From positions 1-64,000 of the forward strand of contig JAKUCV010007356.1 in NCBI GenBank assembly GCA_028386065.3: a stretch of 64,000 bases of DNA, in the 5' to 3' direction. Every line of letters starts with the position of its first letter. Position 1 is the first letter of the stretch. The notes beneath the pieces are model-generated. The model saw only the letters and a program-made list of their open reading frames with translations. It did no database searches and had not been told where the DNA came from. This DNA comes from Turnera subulata (Eukaryota > Streptophyta > Magnoliopsida > Malpighiales > Passifloraceae). Both the position numbers and the translations under genes were made by a program. This document shows positions 58,251 through 64,000 of the stretch, piece by piece.

Positions 58251-58394
58251 AGCGAAAGAGATGTCGCTTAAGGGTATAAGCGGTAATTCATGTTGTGGTT
58301 GGACACCTGGCAGAGTGTGCCAGAAGCTTATCGTGGTAGGACCCACGGATAAGACGGAATTTCGGGGACGAAATTCTTTTTAAGGTGGGTAGAC

Positions 58395-61300
58395 TGTAAC
58401 AGCCCGGGTAAAATTTGGATTTTCACCGGGACTGTAGAAATTGTTTACCGTGATTTACTGTTGAATTAATCACGGGTAATTAATTCGAGGTAAATCGGTA
58501 GTCGTTTTTCGAAACCGAGAATTTTCCCGCGCTCGGGAGTATCTTCCTAACTAACCGAGCCTCGGTTTCCAGTTCCGAGACTTGGACGACGTTCAGGGGA
58601 ATTAATCGGATTTTCCGAGCCCAAGTTGTATTTTTGGACTCGGGACGGAATTTGTCGGAAAGACGGGAGTATCCCTGCGTCTACGGGATTCCGACTCGAG
58701 AATCTGGACCGGCCATATGAGGCTTGCCCGAGCCATTCTTCTTCCTCCTCTCTCCTTTCTCTTCCTCTTTCCCGACTACATTTTTCCTCTCTCCCGGTTT
58801 TTCCCCGGCCACGTGGGCCCCACTTCCTTCTCTCTTTTCTTTCTTCTCCTCCCCTTCCTTTCCTTTCTCCTTTCTTTTCTTTTCTTCTCCATTTTTCTTT
58901 CTTCTCAGCCGCCTCACCCGTGACCGACACTTCCTCCCCACTACCATCTTTTCTTCCTTTCTTCCTTTGTCTTTGTCCTCTCTTTTATTTTTCCCTTATT
59001 TCTCCTCTTCTCCTTCACCGTTCCTCCACACCTCCCTGCCAAACCCATCCTCTTCTCTGCCTCCTCCACACACACGCCTCCTCCCTACAACCCTCTCTCT
59101 CTAGTCTCTACTTCCCTCTTACCTCTACCTCACTTCCTCTTCGACACCGCTTCTTCTTCTTATTCCCCTCCTCGCTCAACGCAGCAGGGCGAACGCCGCC
59201 GCCCGGTCGCACCACCGCCGCCCTCAAAATCTCCTCTTTCTTCCTCGCCGCGTGCAGCACCCACCGCCCACGAACCACCAACGTCGCCTCCTTCCTCCTC
59301 GGCCACAGATCGGCACCGCCTGCATCTCCACTCGCCTGTGCCGCCGTCGCCGGAGCTGCAACATCGACAGTCACCTGCGGGTCTCGCCACTTCGCCGTCT
59401 CCCCTCTCTTCGCTACTGACGCGAGACGACCACAAGCCGCCACCGGATCCGCCGCGTCGTCCACCACAGCTCGCCGCCGCAGCAGCACGAACCGCCGCCG
59501 TTCTCTACCTCCGATCTGCCGCTTGTCGTTGCCGCATGGGTAAAAACCCGACGACCCTTGCCTTTCCCTTCTGCTGTCTCTGTTCTTTCTTTCCTCTAAC
59601 TCGATTCATGACTAAATGAACTAATCGGGTTTTTGCTGGATGGATTAATTGATCTTGGTTATGTTTGGTTTCTTGTTGAGTGAATCGAGTATGGATGTGT
59701 GTGTTTGCTGGGTGTTGACGAGGTAGATGTGGACATGGAGGTGTTGTGGAGTTGGGTTAAATTGCTGCTGGATGGAAGCAGTTACTGTTCCGGCGTGAAC
59801 AGTAACCGTGAGCATCCTTTGCTGCCGTGAACAGTGATTCCGGCGAGGATTCCGGCAGTCTCGGGTTTATTCCGGCAAAGCCTCGGGATTTTTCCGGCGA
59901 GCCCGGAAACCGATCTTTGGGTAATTCCTTGGACTCATATTATACCTTGGCGCGGGTTTGGGCTCGGTTTGCACACGGACTCGAAAACGGGCCGAACGTG
60001 CGGAGGCCCATATTACCGTGACATATATGCATTACCAACGGACCCCAGACTCTAATAACGAAACCCGAACAACGTTAATCAGCCGGACTCTTAATTGTTT
60101 AATTAAAATAAAGATTTAATTTAATTAATCAAATATTAACCCTTAATTCCATTTATGCTTTGTAATTCAATTTATAATTTTATTCTTATTGGACTATTGG
60201 AAAGACCTATAGTAATCCGGTTTATTTAATGTACACTTGGACGTTTGATAATTAAAGGCCCAATTATACTTATTCACTTGATTTAGATGTCAAATGTAAA
60301 CTTAAAAAAATATAAATATGATTATTTATGAGTTATAAACACATATGTATAAATGACTATATATATGTCCTATTAAATTTATGTTTAGCTAAATAAAGAA
60401 GTTACAATTTTATTTATCACATAAATATACATATGGTGAAATGGGAATTACCTACTATATATGTATAAATATGGTCACACTTGAAATACGTATAATCTAG
60501 TATCGATTTATGTGAAAAATATACGTGTATATATATATATATATATATATTTTTAATATGTTTATGTTTTCCCTTATCAACGAAGGGCTAGAAGGCCGGG
60601 ATATCGGCCTGAACGTTCGGTTTTGGTTTTAATTTAAAAATTAAGTATAATCAGAGTATCGATAGGAAACTCGGTTTCGGTCTTTAATTTGAAATTAAGT
60701 ATAAATGGTAAAATGAATAAAGAGGTTAATTTCATAATAAAGAAATTGGATATAAGACAAGCCGTATAACGATTTCTAAACCGGTATCATGCATAATCAT
60801 TTTGTTGTGCATTATAAGTGATTATTGTGTTCCTATATGTACACATAGGGTATCGGGATTTGACCGGATAGCAGTTTCAGAGATACATCAGGTGAGGATG
60901 GATAAACCTTGATATGTGCCCCTAATACTGTGTATGCTTTGTTGTTTGTTTGAACCGTTGAAATGATCCTTGTTAGTTATTTGATTGCCATGAATGTTGT
61001 TGCTGTTGCTGGGCTGTATGGATTGATCATGTGGATACTGTGATTAATTGTTGTACTTTTGATTGTGTGTAATTAGTGATATGAAATTGCGGATTGGTTG
61101 AGCTTGGGAAACAATCTGTGATGATTATGACCGTTGTGATGTTGTTGTTGTTGATGTTAGACTGTGTTATTGGATTTGTGATATTGTGTAGAGGATAATG
61201 ATGAACTGGTCGATGTGGATAATTGGGAAAAGAATAATGAGTATTGGAAATGGAACTGAAACTGAAAGTGAGATGATGATATAATTGTCACTTGGAAAGT

Positions 61301-62151
61301 AGTGGTACGACTAGATGGTTAGAGACTAGTTCTGTGGTGTCTTGCCAGAGGGTTTGTTGGTTGGGGTGTTGACCCCGGATTTGAGATATTGGGATGTTGA
61401 TCCCGGATTTGAGATATGGGGATGTTGATCCCGGATTGTGGTGGGGCCTGACATCCAGAATTAGTTAATAACCAGGTACGACTCTAGCTTATCCAGTGAC
61501 GGGGCCCGGAAGATAAAATTGGTAATAAAAACTAATAAGTAATCTTTTGGTCTTGGCTTTGATGTGATTTAGTGAGATTCCTTTGACGTGTTGGTTGTGT
61601 TAGATTCCTTGATGTGTTGTTTGATTTAGATTCCTCTGTCATGTTGTGTGTGTAGTTTCATCTGTTTGATGGTTGTTTTACTTCGAAAGTATTATGGTTG
61701 AATATATCACTGTTTATCTTTCGTCGGTGAGCGTTTCGGACTCACCCCTCGCCTGCGGGGTTTCATCCCGTAGGATGAGTTGTTTGTAGTGCAGGAACGT
61801 ACCGGACAAGCTGAAACATACCCTCGGACAGGACTCGGATCCATTAGTTGCATTGGCCTTTGCATATGTTGTCATGTGAGTTAAGAGTCTTCCGCTGTGC
61901 ATATTGTTGAGTTTACTGCTGTGTGTATTGTTGTGATTGGGCCATTGGGCCGGATGGTTGTTGCTGTTAATGTCCCCGGGGTTTGGGTGACGAGTACCAT
62001 GTTGGGCCGAAGGGCCGGTTTTCAGTTTTTGTTATTGGGCCGATGGCCATTTTATTGATTTATACACTGTTGTTTGGGCTTTGCTGGGTTGGGTTGTCAC
62101 AGTTCCGGCACGTGTTTACTGTGTACGGTAAATACGGGTCGGGGCGTCTCA
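58395..62151 (+). mobile_element. 3' LTR of element R
   Basis: Begins TGTAACAGCCCGGGTAAA right after the polypurine tract AAGGTGGGTAGAC and ends GGGGCGTCTCA, 3757 bp. It contains a pyrimidine-rich and GC-rich block (58740-59560), an AT dinucleotide run (60532-60550), a 100-base block shared with the solo LTR at 43434, and the hairpin block at 61726-61774. Long open frames in the pyrimidine-rich block are compositional and not called. The right end abuts a reverse-oriented LTR without a visible target duplication. Confidence 0.88.
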
Positions 62152-64000
62152 ATGCAAAACTATGGATCCGAGTCCTGACCAAGGGATAACGTCGCAGCCC
62201 GTCTGGAATGCATCCTACCTGTACCACAAATAACTCATCCTACGGGATGAAAGCCCGCAGGTGAGGGGTGAGTCCGAAGTGCCCACCGGGTAAACCCATA
62301 AGCAAATATACATATACAAGCAACCGTAAATTCCCAAGTCACATCACCAACAATTAACTAAGGTTCTCACGAACCCACACTTGTGATTCTAGACACGCTA
62401 TTCCAATTTTATTATCAGGCCCCTATCACAAGTTAAATGATGGCCATCGCCTGGTAGTCAAGCTAGCTAGCCCTTGGACCCCGCCCTAGTACCTCCACGT
62501 ATAACTGGCACAGACAGGGAGCAGACCCCAAGCACACTCTCCCCCAGTGCCTAAAATATAAATTGGTACAGACAGGGAGCAGAACCCAAGCACACTCTCC
62601 CCCAGCACCTAAAATAAGACTACCATCTGGCTGTTCCAACATTTAACTGTGACTTACTAGTTGTCTAAGTATTTCCATTTTATTAATAATACCATTTTAG
62701 TCTTGATACCACAATACTGCTAACCAACCATCAACTCATTATCCCGAGCAGGCTCGCAGCCTCTCCGCTCGTCTGGATGATGCAACTTATTCCAAACTGT
62801 TCTCATACTAGTACCCCAGGTACTCAACTTACACAATTTCACAGTCAACAATAATTGTAATAACTTACTTATACCAACAATTCCAACAACATCCATAACA
62901 TCAACAGCATCAATCATTAATTTAATTCATCACAAAACAAACCATACACAGCCACAAAGTATCATATCAACAAACATCACACACAGTGAACAAACAGTAA
63001 CTTGATATCACGGGCAGTATATAAATACTTACTTAACCTCACCTTAGCCGATTCGGGTTTAGAAATCCTCAAAAGGTTCCAAAGTCGGTTCCACAGGATC
63101 TGCTCGAGATCGACTCCTATATAACAAATAAAAAATGCACACATAAGATGCACATAATCAGTATGTCATGATGCCATAAATTATAAATTAAACCCCCCTC
63201 GGTTATACGTTATCATCTCCATAAAATTATTATACTTGCCAAAATATAATTATCAAATATTATTATTTATTAAAAATATATATATTAATCATATGCTATA
63301 TATGTTATTTCCAGAAATATATATTCACAAAAGCTTATTATGAAAATATATACAAAAATTATTAAATAGGTACTTTTATTTTCTAAAGAGAAAATACATT
63401 TCCAAAACAATAATAATTTCCACATAATTTTATATGTTTCAGAAATATTACATGTATATATTCCAAAGGTAAAATACTTTTCCAAACAATTGTAAATCAA
63501 CACATTTATATATATTTCAGAAATATACCTATATATATTGTCCAAGAATAATAACATATACGTATTATATTTCAGAGAAATAATAACGTATAATTATAAT
63601 TTCCAGAAATATTTTCAAGGTATATATTTTTTTTTAAAAGGTATAGCTTTTTCTCCAAAGGATACAAATCATATTATAATTACTTTGATTTCCCAAAATA
63701 ATAATATATCAAGTATTATTTTTTCCAGAAATTAGTGTATCAAAATAATAATTAATTTTTTTCAGAATATATATATCCTTATTTTATTCTTATTTCCAGA
63801 AGTATAATTATTATTTTTTTTCATAAAACGTTTTTTTTTTAAAGGGGATTGGGCCATGGACTATGCTAGCCCAGGCCAAGTCAAGGAGTCCAGTATAGGC
63901 CTGCCAAGGCCCAGCCCAGCGTGAGCCCACAGTCCCAAACCCAGACCTAATTGGTGAGACCTATGACCATGTCCCCGGGTCGGATCCACCCTATGCGGGT
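62152..64000 (-). mobile_element. Reverse-oriented LTR, probably the 5' LTR of element L (partial)
   Basis: Matches 48758-52500 in the same orientation, minus the nested solo LTR, at about 95 percent by eye. Its first 200 bases (equivalent to 48558-48757) are missing at the junction with element R, and it continues past the window edge. It lies on the side of element L where the 5' LTR is expected. This partner provides the empty site for the solo LTR at 49325. Confidence 0.75.

Larger units (their letters stand above)
55956..58394 (+). mobile_element. Internal region of element R, gag-pol-less
   Basis: From primer binding site to polypurine tract, 2439 bp, in plus orientation. Two frames lie on the minus strand, antisense to the element (56293-56976 and 57817-58208). 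No retroviral-type protein motif is seen. The stretch between the two antisense genes is also similar to the L copy, including a GCGCTCTACTCGAG block (54429 and 57337). The AT-rich part at 56140-56290 follows the stop of ORF-B. Confidence 0.82.

Noticed and set aside
53388..58394. Recent palindrome or assembly artefact made by fold-back of one molecule
   Set aside because: The two arms differ too much (ORF-B proteins roughly 75-80 percent alike by eye, different disabling mutations), so they are separate old copies.
58626..59543. 305-codon plus-strand frame, Ser/Phe/Pro-rich
   Set aside because: Pyrimidine-rich LTR block open in several frames; the longest frame here but purely compositional.

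Overview
The window is nuclear DNA of a flowering plant. Evidence: intron-bearing plant genes with GT-AG junctions, a plant-type gamma carbonic anhydrase-like subunit of mitochondrial complex I, a MIKC-type MADS-box gene, three DUF3339 genes, a CBS-CBS-PB1 gene, a plant H3.1 histone gene, and several classes of plant transposable element. AT-rich introns and intergenic DNA suggest a dicot or other non-grass angiosperm; the species cannot be named from this alone. A 29-base assembly gap (24875-24903) and isolated N bases show it is a draft assembly.

Layout. 1-2903: reverse-oriented long terminal repeat (LTR) material of a family here called A. 3857-5740: a repeat found again, inverted and interrupted, at 40117-47600. 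6852-34177: the gene-bearing part, with gamma-CAL (-), a decayed full-length L1-type LINE (+), a 74-aa plant protein (+), a MADS-box gene (-), three DUF3339 genes (-) of which two lie in a tandem segmental duplication, and a 14-exon CBSCBSPB gene (+). 35511-35921: intronless histone H3.1 (-). 36269-40117: a candidate TIR element with internal tandem repeats, then a Cassandra-like TRIM element whose LTRs carry 5S rRNA sequence. 40341-45971: a three-layer nest (LINE, then a hAT-like element, then a solo LTR), each layer with target-site evidence. 47745-48557: a long-inverted-repeat element cut by an LTR element. 48558-64000: two LTR retroelements in opposite orientation.

The most unusual part is 48558-64000. 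The two elements have very long LTRs (about 2.8 and 3.76 kb) and internal regions of only about 2.4 kb. I see no gag, protease, reverse transcriptase or integrase in them. Each internal region instead carries the same two reading frames, antisense to the element. ORF-A is about 125 aa with basic nuclear-localisation-like patches and a heptad-like C-terminus. ORF-B is 227 codons and ends in the N-terminal part of a LINE-type endonuclease/exonuclease/phosphatase domain. The two ORF-B copies are exactly the same length (684 nt) and differ mostly at third codon positions, which suggests past selection on the protein. TATA-like boxes lie upstream on the antisense strand. The best reading is a non-autonomous, gag-pol-less LTR element carrying an antisense two-gene cassette; both copies are now damaged.

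The host genes have no obvious shared pathway: respiratory-chain assembly (gamma-CAL), transcription (MADS), chromatin (H3.1), CBS-domain regulation, and small membrane proteins (DUF3339). All coordinates come from reading by eye. Exon joins were checked for reading phase, but similarity percentages are estimates.
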